Source: Rhodanobacteraceae bacterium
GTDB lineage: Bacteria > Pseudomonadota > Gammaproteobacteria > Xanthomonadales > Rhodanobacteraceae
Assembly: GCA_016790075.1 (NCBI GenBank)
Contig: JAEUPP010000009.1
Location: 1-64,000 of the forward strand
Length of the DNA: 64,000 nt
Reading direction: 5' to 3'
A program made the position numbers and the translations under genes. The notes beneath the pieces were generated by a model. The model did not search any database. It saw only the letters and a list, made by a program, of their open reading frames with translations, and was not told where the DNA came from. Shown here piece after piece: positions 27,322 through 36,397 of the stretch. Each line of letters begins with the position of its first letter. Position 1 is the first letter of the stretch.

Positions 27322-27666
27322 GATCCGACGCGGCTTCAGCGTCACGAGCCTGGAAGCTGCTACCCGCCGGAGCCGCCGCACCGCCGGCTTGAGGCGGAAA
27401 AAGCGGCGGTCGTCGCCAGGCCGCAGCACATCGCCGGTTAGCACAGACCAGCAGTGCTGGCGCTGCTGCGGTTCTGTGCTAGAGCGTTCCACCCACCAGC
27501 GCACGCGGCTACACTACGCGCCGTCAACGCCGGCCGAGACCTGCCGGCGTTGGTGTGCATGTCTTCTTATTCAGCCACTTAGCGCAGGATCTTCGCGAAA
27601 TCAATGCGCCTTCGTGCGCGCCTGTCCCGCGCAAGTCCCGCGTCTCCACACCGGAGTAGTACGTCG
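27322..27666. other. intergenic region with a terminator-like hairpin
   Basis: 345 bases between two plus-strand genes. No gene is visible. The one clear structure is the 10-base-pair hairpin at 27525-27552. The leucine dehydrogenase promoter should lie in the last 100 bases, but no strong match is seen. Confidence 0.5.
27525..27552 (+). terminator. terminator-like hairpin
   Basis: CAACGCCGGC-CGAGACCT-GCCGGCGTTG is a perfect 10-base-pair stem with an eight-base loop. It is followed after a few bases by a mildly T-rich stretch (GTCTTCTTATT). It may end transcription from the gene at 26716. Confidence 0.45.
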
Positions 27667-28770
27667 ATGATCTTTGAAACCCTCGCTCAGACGGGCCACG
27701 AGCAGGTTGTTTTCTGCCATAACAATGACGCGGGCCTGAAGGCCATCATCGCGATCCACAACACGGTCCTGGGTCCGGCGCTCGGCGGTACGCGCATGTG
27801 GGCCTACAAGACCGAGCAGGAAGCACTGAACGACGTGTTGCGCCTGTCGCGCGGCATGACTTACAAGGCGGCGGTATCGGGCATCAACCTCGGCGGCGGC
27901 AAGGCCGTCATCATCGGCGATCCATCCAAGGACAAGTCCGAAGCCCTGTTCCGCGCCTTCGGCCGCTTCATCAATTCGCTCAACGGTCGCTATATCACGG
28001 CCGAAGACGTCGGTATCGACGTCAACGACATGGAATACGTGCTCAAGGAAACCGAGTTCGTCACTGGCGTACACCAGGTTCACGGCGGCTCGGGTGATCC
28101 TTCGCCGTTTACCGCGTTCGGCACGCTGCAGGGCCTGATGGCAGCACTCAATGTCAAGTTCGGCAATGAAGACGTCGGCAAATACAGCTACGCCGTACAG
28201 GGCGTGGGCCACGTCGGCATGGAATTCGTAAAACTGCTGCGCGAGCAGGGCGCCAAAGTCTGGGTCACCGACATCAACCAGGAAGCGGTGAGGCGCTGTG
28301 TCGACGAGTTCGGCTGCGAGGCTGTTGCACTGGATGAAATCTACGATGTGCCGGCCGACATTTATTCGCCCTGTGCACTCGGTGGCACGATCAACGAGAA
28401 GACGCTGCCACGCCTCAAGTGCCAGGTGATCTGCGGCGCTGCGAACAACCAGCTCGCCAACGACGCAATCGGCGACGAAGTCGAAGCACGCGGCATCCTC
28501 TACGCACCCGACTACGCGGTCAACGCCGGCGGCCTTATGAACGTCTCGCTGGAAATCGACGGCTATAACCGCGAGCGCGCGATGCGCATGATGCGTACGA
28601 TCTACTACAACCTCGGCAAGATCTTCCAGATCGCCAAGCGCGACAACATCCCGACCTACAAGGCAGCTGACCGCATGGCCGAGGAACGCATCAACACCAT
28701 AGGCAAGATCAAGCTGCCCCATATGGGCAACCAGCAGACTCGCTTCCTGGGCCGCATGCGCGGCCAGTAA
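27667..28770 (+). CDS. ldh: leucine dehydrogenase
   Basis: A 367-residue NAD-dependent dehydrogenase of the Glu/Leu/Phe/Val family. It turns leucine, valine or isoleucine into the 2-oxo acid plus ammonia. The catalytic lysines are visible in MTYKAAVSGINLGGGKAVII (Lys67 and Lys79, matching Lys68 and Lys80 of the Bacillus enzyme). The NAD-binding fold is at YAVQGVGHVGMEFVKLL, and YSPCALGGTIN and CGAANNQL are typical of leucine dehydrogenase. Length and N-terminus (MIFETLAQTGHEQVVF) agree with the family. The open frame extends 21 codons upstream without coding character. It provides the first step of leucine degradation, with isovaleryl-CoA dehydrogenase encoded two genes later. Confidence 0.92.
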   Translation: MIFETLAQTGHEQVVFCHNNDAGLKAIIAIHNTVLGPALGGTRMWAYKTEQEALNDVLRLSRGMTYKAAVSGINLGGGKAVIIGDPSKDKSEALFRAFGRFINSLNGRYITAEDVGIDVNDMEYVLKETEFVTGVHQVHGGSGDPSPFTAFGTLQGLMAALNVKFGNEDVGKYSYAVQGVGHVGMEFVKLLREQGAKVWVTDINQEAVRRCVDEFGCEAVALDEIYDVPADIYSPCALGGTINEKTLPRLKCQVICGAANNQLANDAIGDEVEARGILYAPDYAVNAGGLMNVSLEIDGYNRERAMRMMRTIYYNLGKIFQIAKRDNIPTYKAADRMAEERINTIGKIKLPHMGNQQTRFLGRMRGQ

Positions 28771-29042
28771 GGCAGTCCTGCTCCGGCCGCCGCGCACCGC
28801 ACGCGCGGCCGGCCTGAGCCACCGTCGGGCCAGCGAGTGCCCTGTTCCGTCAATACGTCGAGGAAATTCCCGAAGAATTTTGCCCCGAGACCAGGCACCC
28901 AGAGGAGTCGTAGCGGCGCTGCCGCGACGATCGGCAACGACGTATCGGGGGTGAAAGACCGCGGAATTGCTCAATAGTTATTTGCGGGACAGGTCACTGG
29001 AGTCGCCCGGGCCAAGCACAGCGGCCAGGATCGGGGAAAAGC

Positions 29043-29876
29043 ATGGCGCGTTCTCGCTGGATCTGCATCGTCTGCGCAGCAGTACTCTGTGCCATGGCTG
29101 CACTCGCTGGTGCCACGCCTCAGACGTTCGGCTCGCGCAGGCTGGAAATCCCGCAGCCGGATGGTTACGGCCCGACATCCGGCAGCTCAGCGCAGATCTT
29201 CAACTTCGGTAGCGCATTCCTGCCGCCAGGCAATCGCCTCGTCGAGTTCTACGTCGTGCCAGCCGACGGCGAAGCACTGCTTGCAGGACGGCTAGACAAA
29301 CTGCCACGTTATTTCCAGCTGAACGTACCGCGCTCGATCGACGGCAAGCCCGTGTCCACGGCGGAATTTCGCGCAAATGCGAAAACCATAGAAAGCAGCG
29401 TCGAAGCAGCCATGGAAAACCGGGGCGCGCGGTCTGACCAGATCGCACGCGAAGGCAACCAGCGTGTGCAGCAGCGGGCCGGCGTGGACCCAGGCGTCAG
29501 CATCGACGATATCGGCTATCACGGCGTGTTCCGCCGTGAGGACTGGGGCATCTTCTTCAGCATGAGCAGCACCGTCGGTGCAACCGGCACAGGCAGCGAT
29601 CGCATGTTCTGCGCGGGCGCGATCGCCCTGGTGGATCACCAGCTGCTCTATTTCTACACCTATGCCATCGAGCGCACGCCCGCCGATCGGGACTGGGCCA
29701 AGCGTGCCCTGGTCGCCTGGGTGGAAGCCGCGCGCGCAGCAAATCCTGACGATGCCGCGATTGAAGCGGCCGCCGCGCCGCAGCATGTTGACCCACTCGT
29801 GCGCATTCTCGGCTTGGCTATAGTCGGCGGTCTGATCGGCCTGGTTGTCGCAATGATTCGCCGCCGCCGCAGCTGA
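29043..29876 (+). CDS. hypothetical exported protein with C-terminal membrane helix
   Basis: A 277-residue protein with a signal peptide (ICIVCAAVLCAMAALAGA), a roughly 200-residue periplasmic domain and a C-terminal transmembrane helix (LGLAIVGGLIGLVVAMI) followed by a basic tail RRRRS. The domain has short motifs (RLEIPQPDGYGPTSGSS, LVEFYVVPADGE, YFYTYAIERTPADRDWA) that do not match a family I know. The topology places the bulk outside the cytoplasm, anchored at the end. It lies between leucine dehydrogenase and isovaleryl-CoA dehydrogenase, but nothing in the sequence ties it to that pathway. A GGAAAAGC precedes the ATG. Confidence 0.7.
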   Translation: MARSRWICIVCAAVLCAMAALAGATPQTFGSRRLEIPQPDGYGPTSGSSAQIFNFGSAFLPPGNRLVEFYVVPADGEALLAGRLDKLPRYFQLNVPRSIDGKPVSTAEFRANAKTIESSVEAAMENRGARSDQIAREGNQRVQQRAGVDPGVSIDDIGYHGVFRREDWGIFFSMSSTVGATGTGSDRMFCAGAIALVDHQLLYFYTYAIERTPADRDWAKRALVAWVEAARAANPDDAAIEAAAAPQHVDPLVRILGLAIVGGLIGLVVAMIRRRRS

Positions 29877-29973
29877 CTGCTGCACAGCGCGCATGTACGG
29901 ACATGCCGATTACCCGCGCGGCGCTCGCACGGCTAGAATCCGGTTCTCTTTGCCCAGTACCCGGTGAATCCGC

Positions 29974-31131
29974 ATGCGCCCTTTCCCTCTCGGTGAAGAC
30001 CTTGACCTCCTGCGCGAATCGGTGCGCCAGTTCTCCGACAAGGAGATCGCACCTCGCGCGGATCTGATCGACAGGGAAAATGTGTTCCCGGCCGACCTGT
30101 GGCGGAAACTTGGCGAAATGGGCCTGCTTGGCGTCACCGTGCCGGGTGAATACGGCGGCTCGGAGCTGGGCTATCTGGCCCATGTCGTCGCGATGGAAGA
30201 AATTTCACGCGCTTCGGGATCCGTGGGGCTGTCCTACGGTGCCCACTCCAACCTCTGCGTGCAGAACCTGTTTCACAACGGAACCGAGGCGCAGCGCCGG
30301 AAGTACATTCCCGGCCTGTGCAGCGGTGAACTCGTGGGCGCCCTGGCCATGAGTGAACCCGGAGCCGGCTCCGATGTGGTGGGCTGCATGAGCTGCCGTG
30401 CCGAGCTCAAGGGTGATCGCTGGATTGCGAACGGCTCGAAGATGTGGATCACGAATGGTCCCGACGCCGACGTACTGCTGGTCTATATGCGCACCGCACC
30501 ACGGCCAGCCGGGTCGCGCTGCATGACCGCCTTCATCGTCGAAAAGGGCATGAAGGGCTTCTCCACGGCACAGAAACTCGACAAACTCGGCATGCGCGGT
30601 TCCAACACCTGCGAGCTCGTGTTCGAGGACTGCGAGATCCCGGTGGAGAACGTGGTCGGCCAGATCAACGAAGGCGTGCGCGTGCTGATGAGCGGTCTGG
30701 ATACCGAACGTCTCGTGCTCTCCGGCGGCCCCATAGGTCTGATGCAGGCCGCGCTCGACATCACCCTGCCCTATGTGCGCGAGCGCAAGCAGTTCAATGC
30801 GCCCATAGGTACTTTCGGCATCATGCAGGCCAAGATTGCCGACATGTACACGGCGCTGCAGTCCTCGCGCGCGTTCGCCTACATGGTGGCGCAGGACTTT
30901 GACCGTGGCACCAGATCGCGTATCGATCCCGCTTCATGCCTGCTGAATGCTTCCCAGAATGCGGTACGCGTCGCGCTGGAGGCTATCCAGGCGCTGGGCG
31001 GCAACGGCTACATCAACGAATTTCCGACCGGACGCCTGTTGCGCGACGCGAAACTCTACGAGATCGGCGCGGGCACTAACGAGATCCGCCGCATGCTGAT
31101 CGGCCGCGAGCTGTTTCACGGCAAGTCCTGA
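29974..31131 (+). CDS. ivd: isovaleryl-CoA dehydrogenase
   Basis: A 385-residue FAD-dependent acyl-CoA dehydrogenase that oxidises isovaleryl-CoA to 3-methylcrotonyl-CoA in leucine breakdown. Family motifs are present: [34 protein letters not shown], and the C-terminal [19 protein letters not shown]. The catalytic base is Glu245 in [14 protein letters not shown]. This is the position used by isovaleryl-CoA dehydrogenases, unlike most acyl-CoA dehydrogenases, where it lies near the C-terminus; this supports the specific assignment. The next enzyme, methylcrotonyl-CoA carboxylase, is represented by its carboxyltransferase subunit at 42.7 kb; the biotin carboxylase subunit is not in the window. 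Confidence 0.94.
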   Translation: MRPFPLGEDLDLLRESVRQFSDKEIAPRADLIDRENVFPADLWRKLGEMGLLGVTVPGEYGGSELGYLAHVVAMEEISRASGSVGLSYGAHSNLCVQNLFHNGTEAQRRKYIPGLCSGELVGALAMSEPGAGSDVVGCMSCRAELKGDRWIANGSKMWITNGPDADVLLVYMRTAPRPAGSRCMTAFIVEKGMKGFSTAQKLDKLGMRGSNTCELVFEDCEIPVENVVGQINEGVRVLMSGLDTERLVLSGGPIGLMQAALDITLPYVRERKQFNAPIGTFGIMQAKIADMYTALQSSRAFAYMVAQDFDRGTRSRIDPASCLLNASQNAVRVALEAIQALGGNGYINEFPTGRLLRDAKLYEIGAGTNEIRRMLIGRELFHGKS

Positions 31132-31405
31132 GCATGACGGATAGACCGGCCGCGAGCACTGCCTGACTACTTGCGATGCAGCGGCCTCTACTACAGCACC
31201 ATGCATGCGGGAAGACCAGGCAGCACCGTTTGCAATGATCCCGCGCACGTATCCGGCGCCGTTGGGTGGGCTTTGGCCCACCATGACACCGTACCCGTAG
31301 CTACCAAAGGTCATCTCAGCGCCGCGCTGTCTCGGGCGCCGATCACCGCCGCAGCCTCCGGCAACTAAGGTAGACTGCACCTGGACTCACCGGCGGGAGG
31401 GGCGC

Positions 31406-32932
31406 ATGGGTTTGTTGGACGACCGCCTCGAATTCGCAGCCGAACCGTCACGGACACAGCTGCCGTGGAAAGTGCTGATCGTCGACGACGAACCCGAGGT
31501 GCACAACGTCACGCGCCTCGTACTCAACAACTTCCGTTTTGCCGAACGCCCACTGGAACTCATCAGCGCCTTTTCAAGCCGTGAGGCCGAGCAACTGCTA
31601 CTGCGTCACCACGATGCGGCCGTGGTACTGCTCGATGTGGTCATGGAATCCGAGCAGGCTGGACTGGATCTCGTGCGCACGATTCGCGAACGTCTCGGCA
31701 ACCAGTTCGTCCGCATCGTGCTGCGCACGGGACAGCCAGGCCAGGCGCCCGAACATGAAGTCATCGCCGCCTACGATATCAACGACTACAAGGAAAAGAC
31801 CGAGCTGACCGCGCAGAAGCTTGCGACCACCCTCTATTCCGCGCTGCGTGCCTATCGCGATATGCGCACGATCGAAGCGAGCCGGCGAGGCCTCGAACAG
31901 GTAATACGCGCATCGAGCCAGGTATTCGCCCATCACCAGCCGCAGCAGTTCGCATCGACCGTGCTCACCCAGCTGGCCGACCTCGTCGGCGTGGAAAGCG
32001 GTGCACTGTGCTGCCGCATCAGCCATCCGAACGGGGCACTGCCCGAGCATTTCCAGGTTGCCGCAGCCAGCGGAGACTACAGCCGCTATATCGAGCGCAA
32101 TGCCGAGGAAAAACTGCCGGATCATGTCGTGCAGTCATTGCGCAGCGCGTATCTGCGCAAACAGCACGTGTTCGGCAACGATCACTACGTACTGCATTTT
32201 GTCGACAGCAATTCCTCCGAGGCACTGCTCTACGTCGGCGAGGCGCACGAACTCAGCGAACTCGGCCATCGCCTGATGCAGGTGTTCTGCAACAACGTCG
32301 CAATCGCGTTCGAGAACTTGCACCTCAACCAGGAGCTGTTCGAAAGCCAGCTCGACATGGTTTACCTGCTGGCCGGTGCTGCCGAAACGCGCTCGCAGGA
32401 AACGGCCAATCACGTGCGCCGCGTCGGCATGCTGGCGGCGATGCTGGGCCACCACTATGGCCTCGACGAGAAAACCTGCGAGCTGCTCAACTATGCGGCA
32501 CCACTGCACGATATTGGCAAGATTGGAATTCCGGACGCCATACTCAACAAACCTGGCCCGCATACCCCGGACGAGGTGGCGATCATGCGTACACATGCCG
32601 AGCTGGGTGCGCGCCTGCTCAGCGGCTCACGCCGCCCGGTACTGCGCCTTGCCGCCGACATCGCGATCAGCCACCACGAGAACTGGGACGGCAGCGGCTA
32701 TCCGCGTGGCCTGACAGGCACCGACATTCCCGTCGCCGGTCGCATCACCGCGCTGGCCGACGTGTTCGACGCGTTGGGCAGCCGGCGCTGCTACAAGGAA
32801 CCCTGGCCTGAAACCGAGATCCGCAGCTATATCGCCTCGCGTCGCGGCACCAAGTTCGATCCCGAACTGACCGATCTGCTGTTTGCACACTGGGACACCG
32901 CGGTAGCGCTGCGGCGTAACCTGCCGGACTGA
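31406..32932 (+). CDS. response regulator with DUF3369 and HD-GYP domain (cyclic-di-GMP phosphodiesterase)
   Basis: A 508-residue cytoplasmic regulator. The receiver (about 20-145) has KVLIVDDEPEVHNVT and the phospho-acceptor Asp77 in VVLLDVVME. A DUF3369/GAF-like domain spans about 165-320. A short helix then leads to an HD-GYP domain with HDIGKIGIPD (His368-Asp369) and HHENWDGSGYPRGL (Gly431-Tyr-Pro). HD-GYP domains with these residues hydrolyse cyclic-di-GMP; RpfG is the best known relative. GGGAGGGG precedes the ATG at good spacing. The two propeller histidine kinases converge on its 3' end and are the nearest possible partners. Phosphorylation by them is an inference from position. Confidence 0.93.
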   Translation: MGLLDDRLEFAAEPSRTQLPWKVLIVDDEPEVHNVTRLVLNNFRFAERPLELISAFSSREAEQLLLRHHDAAVVLLDVVMESEQAGLDLVRTIRERLGNQFVRIVLRTGQPGQAPEHEVIAAYDINDYKEKTELTAQKLATTLYSALRAYRDMRTIEASRRGLEQVIRASSQVFAHHQPQQFASTVLTQLADLVGVESGALCCRISHPNGALPEHFQVAAASGDYSRYIERNAEEKLPDHVVQSLRSAYLRKQHVFGNDHYVLHFVDSNSSEALLYVGEAHELSELGHRLMQVFCNNVAIAFENLHLNQELFESQLDMVYLLAGAAETRSQETANHVRRVGMLAAMLGHHYGLDEKTCELLNYAAPLHDIGKIGIPDAILNKPGPHTPDEVAIMRTHAELGARLLSGSRRPVLRLAADIAISHHENWDGSGYPRGLTGTDIPVAGRITALADVFDALGSRRCYKEPWPETEIRSYIASRRGTKFDPELTDLLFAHWDTAVALRRNLPD

Positions 32933-32957
32933 ACCCGGCCATGCGTGCGGGCCGGGT
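32933..32957. terminator. hairpin between convergent HD-GYP and kinase genes
   Basis: ACCCGGCC and GGCCGGGT form an 8-base-pair stem with a nine-base loop, filling the 24 bases between the two stop codons. There is no T-run on either strand. Its position suggests a shared bidirectional end, but efficiency is doubtful. Confidence 0.45.
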
Positions 32958-35900
32958 CAACCCGCCCCGCCCCCCGGCTGCGGCTTCCATCGCACGACGA
33001 AACGAGTGCCCACACCCGGTTGGGAATCGCAGGCAATTTCACCGCCCAACAGTTGCGTGACCAGGTTGTAGACGATATGCAGACCAAGGCCGCTACCGCC
33101 CTGGCTGCGCCGCGTCGTAAAAAACGGTTCGAATGCACGCGCGCGTTCGCGTTCGTCCATGCCGCGGCCATCGTCGCAGACCTCGATGCGGATCTCCTCG
33201 CCGTCCCGCGACAGCCGTATCGTCAACGTACCCACCTGTCCTGCGCCGAACGCATGCTGCAGCGCGTTGAGTACGAGATTGCTGATGATCTGATAGAGCG
33301 CACCTGGCGAGGTGTGCACAACGACGCGTTGTGAAGATTCAATGACGATGTGATGCGGCGTCGTACGGAGCACGGGTCCGAGCATGACCAGCGTGTCGCG
33401 TACCGACTGCTCCAGGTCAATTTCGCGCCATTCGTTGTTGGCCTGATCGACCGCCGTCTGCTTGAAGCTGCGCACAAGCCGGTCGGCGCGCTGCAGGTTG
33501 CGCAAGATGATGTCGCTGCCTTCGCAAGCTGCCTGCTGGAATTCGTCCAGTTCGGAACGGCGCAGCGTTCCGGCCGCCAAGCGCGTGCGCAGCTGTGTCG
33601 CTTGCTGCTGCAAATGCGACGCTGCTGTAAGGCAAACCCCAAGCGGCGTATTGATTTCGTGCGCGATACCGGCAACCAGGCCGCCGAGCGAGGCGAGTTT
33701 CTCGGCTTCGACGAGCTGGCGCTGCGCCTGGCGCAACTGGTCGAGCGTGTTCTGAAGCTCCCGGTTGCTGCGGCTCAAGTCGGCAGTGCGCTGGGCAACG
33801 CGCGATTCGAGTTCGTCATTGAGACGACGCAGTGCTTCTTCGCTGCGCTGTATCGTTACCGCCACCTGGCGCGCGTCACTCAGACGCTGCTGATTGCGGC
33901 GCAGGAGCTGTCCCAGCATCAGCACAAGCATCAGTGCGTAGCCCGCATAGGCCCAGGGCGAACGCCAGGGAGGTGGCGCGATGCTGACATCCACCCCCGT
34001 CTCGCGCGGTTCACCACCTTCCCGCAAGGCCTGCACCCGGAAACGATAGCTGCCGGCCGGCACGCCAGAAAAGGTAACGCTGCGCTGATCCGGCAGAGTC
34101 GGTATCCAGTCCTCGTGTAGCCCGTCGAGACGGTAGCGGTAGCCGACACTGTCAGCCGACCGGTAGTCGAGCGCGGCGAAACTAAAGCCGAACACGCTGT
34201 CGCGATGACTCAGGCGCACGCGCTCGGTATAGGCCAGAGCCCGCTGCAGCGGTGCCTTGCTGTCCTCCGGCCGCGGCCGCACCGACGCGTTGAACAGCAG
34301 CAGTTCGTCCAGCAGCAACGCGCCAGTCGCTGGCAGCGGCGGCAGTTGCCGCGGTGCAAATACGACGAGCCCGTGCGGACCGCCAAGAAACAGACGCGAG
34401 TCAGCAAACTGGCAGGCATTATGGGAGTAGCCGCGCCGATCAAGCGCATTGAGCAAGTTGACCCGGCGCGGCACGGAGGAAAGCGCCGGATCAAGAACAA
34501 GCAGCCCGTCGACCGTGCCGACCCAGAGGCGGCTGCCCTCATCGTCTGCAAGGCAGGTAATGCTGCGCGAGCCGCCGCTATCGGGCCAGGATTGCGGCTC
34601 GAAACGCACCTCGCCGTTGTCGCTGTAACGGATTCGATCCAGACCGGCACTGCCGCCAGCCCAGAGGCTTCCATCGGGGCTCGTATGCACGACACGCACG
34701 ACATCGTTGCGCGGTCCGGCATCGGACGACATGGCAGCTGAATAGCGACGGATGCGGCGATGCTGCGGATCCAGCCGCGCGACGCCACCACCGAACAAGC
34801 CGAGCCAGATCGCGCCATCAGGCGTTTCGGCAATGCTCGTCACCGTCGCTACCGACAGGTCAAATGTGTCGTCCGGGATGGTGTGCGTCTGGAACGAGGC
34901 ACATCCGCTGCAAAGGCTGCCTAGTCCGCCGCCGTCGCTACCGACCCAGAGGGTATCGTCGGCATCGACATGCAGGTAGTTGACGAGATTCCCCGGCAAC
35001 GAACGCGGATCGGCACCGATGCGGCGGTAATGACGCAGTACGCCGCTACGTGGATCGAGCCGATCCAGTCCGTGCGTGTCATGACCGACCCAGAGCATGC
35101 CGTCGCGGGCAAACGCGAGTGCTGAAATCGCGTTACTGGCGAGGCTCTTGGGATCGGCCGCGTCATGTCCGTAGCGACGAATTACGCCAACGCCAATCTG
35201 AAAGTGAACCAGCCCACCGCCGGCGAACCCAATCCACAACGTACCATCAGCTGCCACAGCGATCGCCTGCACCGCGCCGTTGGGCAAGCCTCCTGGGTCT
35301 GCCGCCCGCCGGTGATAGACCGAGACGACCTCGCTAGCCGGATCGTGCACGCCGATGCCGCGAGTAGAGCTGCCGGCCCAGATCAACCCATCCCGATCCT
35401 CAAACAGCACGTAGACCCCTTCGGACGGGCTGTTTGCGTCCGAGGCGTCGTGCGGCACGTCGACGAAGCTGTCGCTGGCGGCGTCGTAACGTGCGATGCC
35501 GCCGCTGGTACCCACCCAGATCACACCGCTGCGCGTCTGCAGCAGACCGCGCGCTTCACCAGAGCGCAGCGCGCCGCCGCGGCCGGCCTGATAGTGCGCA
35601 AGCACCTTTCCATCGAGGTCAAGTCGCAGCAGACCGCCATCAAGGCGCCCTACCCAGATCTGCTGGTCGCGGTCCAATACTGCCCATTCAATGTTTGGCT
35701 GCACTTCGCCCGGCGCCGCTGCGAGCAATGGCTGCGCCTGTGCCGCACGACCGTCCCAGCGCAGCAAGCCGGAGTCGTTCACAAATACATACCCCGCTCC
35801 GTCCGGCAGCGTCAGTACACGATGCACCCGCTGCAGCGACGCTGGGCGCCCCAGCGGCAGATCACGGGCAAGGCCACGGCGTATGTCGAACCGCTGCAGC

Positions 35901-36397
35901 GTCGCACCAAAGCACCCCACCCAGAGATCGCCATCAGGCGTCGTCTGCAAGGTGCGCACATAGTTGCCAGCCAGTCCGGTCTCGGCACCGGCGCGGAACG
36001 AATGAAAGCGATCGCGCTCGGCTTCGTAGCGTGCAAGACCGCCACCAGCGGTGCCAATCCATAACGTGCCGTCGTCAGCGACAGCGAGCGCCATCACGAC
36101 ATTGTCGGGCAGGCTGTAGGGATCGCCGGGGTCGTGGCGATAGGTACGGAAGCGGCTGCCATCGAAACGATTGAGGCCGTCGCGCGTGCCGATCCAGACA
36201 TAGCCGCTACGATCCTGCGTGATCGCGCGTACGCGTCCGTTGGACAATCCCTGTTCCACGTCGTAATGGCGAAAGCGCACCGCTTCGGGTTCCAGGCGCG
36301 CCGGGGCAGCAGTCGCGACGACGGGAGCTGTCAGCATCGCCGCCAGCGCCAGCCTCGCAGCGCTGAGCAGGCGACACCGTACATCAAGCCAATACAT
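32957..36397 (-). CDS. two-component-propeller sensor histidine kinase (no PAS)
   Basis: A 1146-residue sensor kinase. The ATG at 36397 gives a signal-like N-terminus and overlaps the stop of the upstream kinase by 14 bases. A long periplasmic region holds about a dozen two-component propeller repeats (GYVWIGTRDGLNRFDG, DTLWVGSDGGGLGSL) likely forming two seven-bladed propellers. A Y_Y_Y domain (YRYRLDGLHEDWIP, AGSYRFRVQALREGG) and one membrane helix (WAYAGYALMLVLMLGQLL) follow, then a coiled coil. The kinase core has GIAHEINTPLG (His913) and a HATPase with GGSGLGLHIVYNLV. Such kinases often respond to polysaccharide fragments. It has no receiver of its own. The HD-GYP regulator ends 24 bases away on the other strand. 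Confidence 0.92.
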   Translation of the reverse strand: MYWLDVRCRLLSAARLALAAMLTAPVVATAAPARLEPEAVRFRHYDVEQGLSNGRVRAITQDRSGYVWIGTRDGLNRFDGSRFRTYRHDPGDPYSLPDNVVMALAVADDGTLWIGTAGGGLARYEAERDRFHSFRAGAETGLAGNYVRTLQTTPDGDLWVGCFGATLQRFDIRRGLARDLPLGRPASLQRVHRVLTLPDGAGYVFVNDSGLLRWDGRAAQAQPLLAAAPGEVQPNIEWAVLDRDQQIWVGRLDGGLLRLDLDGKVLAHYQAGRGGALRSGEARGLLQTRSGVIWVGTSGGIARYDAASDSFVDVPHDASDANSPSEGVYVLFEDRDGLIWAGSSTRGIGVHDPASEVVSVYHRRAADPGGLPNGAVQAIAVAADGTLWIGFAGGGLVHFQIGVGVIRRYGHDAADPKSLASNAISALAFARDGMLWVGHDTHGLDRLDPRSGVLRHYRRIGADPRSLPGNLVNYLHVDADDTLWVGSDGGGLGSLCSGCASFQTHTIPDDTFDLSVATVTSIAETPDGAIWLGLFGGGVARLDPQHRRIRRYSAAMSSDAGPRNDVVRVVHTSPDGSLWAGGSAGLDRIRYSDNGEVRFEPQSWPDSGGSRSITCLADDEGSRLWVGTVDGLLVLDPALSSVPRRVNLLNALDRRGYSHNACQFADSRLFLGGPHGLVVFAPRQLPPLPATGALLLDELLLFNASVRPRPEDSKAPLQRALAYTERVRLSHRDSVFGFSFAALDYRSADSVGYRYRLDGLHEDWIPTLPDQRSVTFSGVPAGSYRFRVQALREGGEPRETGVDVSIAPPPWRSPWAYAGYALMLVLMLGQLLRRNQQRLSDARQVAVTIQRSEEALRRLNDELESRVAQRTADLSRSNRELQNTLDQLRQAQRQLVEAEKLASLGGLVAGIAHEINTPLGVCLTAASHLQQQATQLRTRLAAGTLRRSELDEFQQAACEGSDIILRNLQRADRLVRSFKQTAVDQANNEWREIDLEQSVRDTLVMLGPVLRTTPHHIVIESSQRVVVHTSPGALYQIISNLVLNALQHAFGAGQVGTLTIRLSRDGEEIRIEVCDDGRGMDERERARAFEPFFTTRRSQGGSGLGLHIVYNLVTQLLGGEIACDSQPGVGTRFVVRWKPQPGGGAG

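Noticed and set aside
28783-28812. Hairpin CCGGCCGC ... GCGGCCGG after leucine dehydrogenase
   Set aside because: Fourteen-base loop and no T-run; GC-rich self-complementarity is common here.
27601-28974. 457-codon open frame antisense to leucine dehydrogenase
   Set aside because: Mirror image of a clear enzyme gene; the translated residues show no domain.
31265-31282. Hairpin GGTGGGC-TTTG-GCCCACC after ivd
   Set aside because: Only seven base pairs, no T-run and 130 bases after the stop; too weak to call a terminator.
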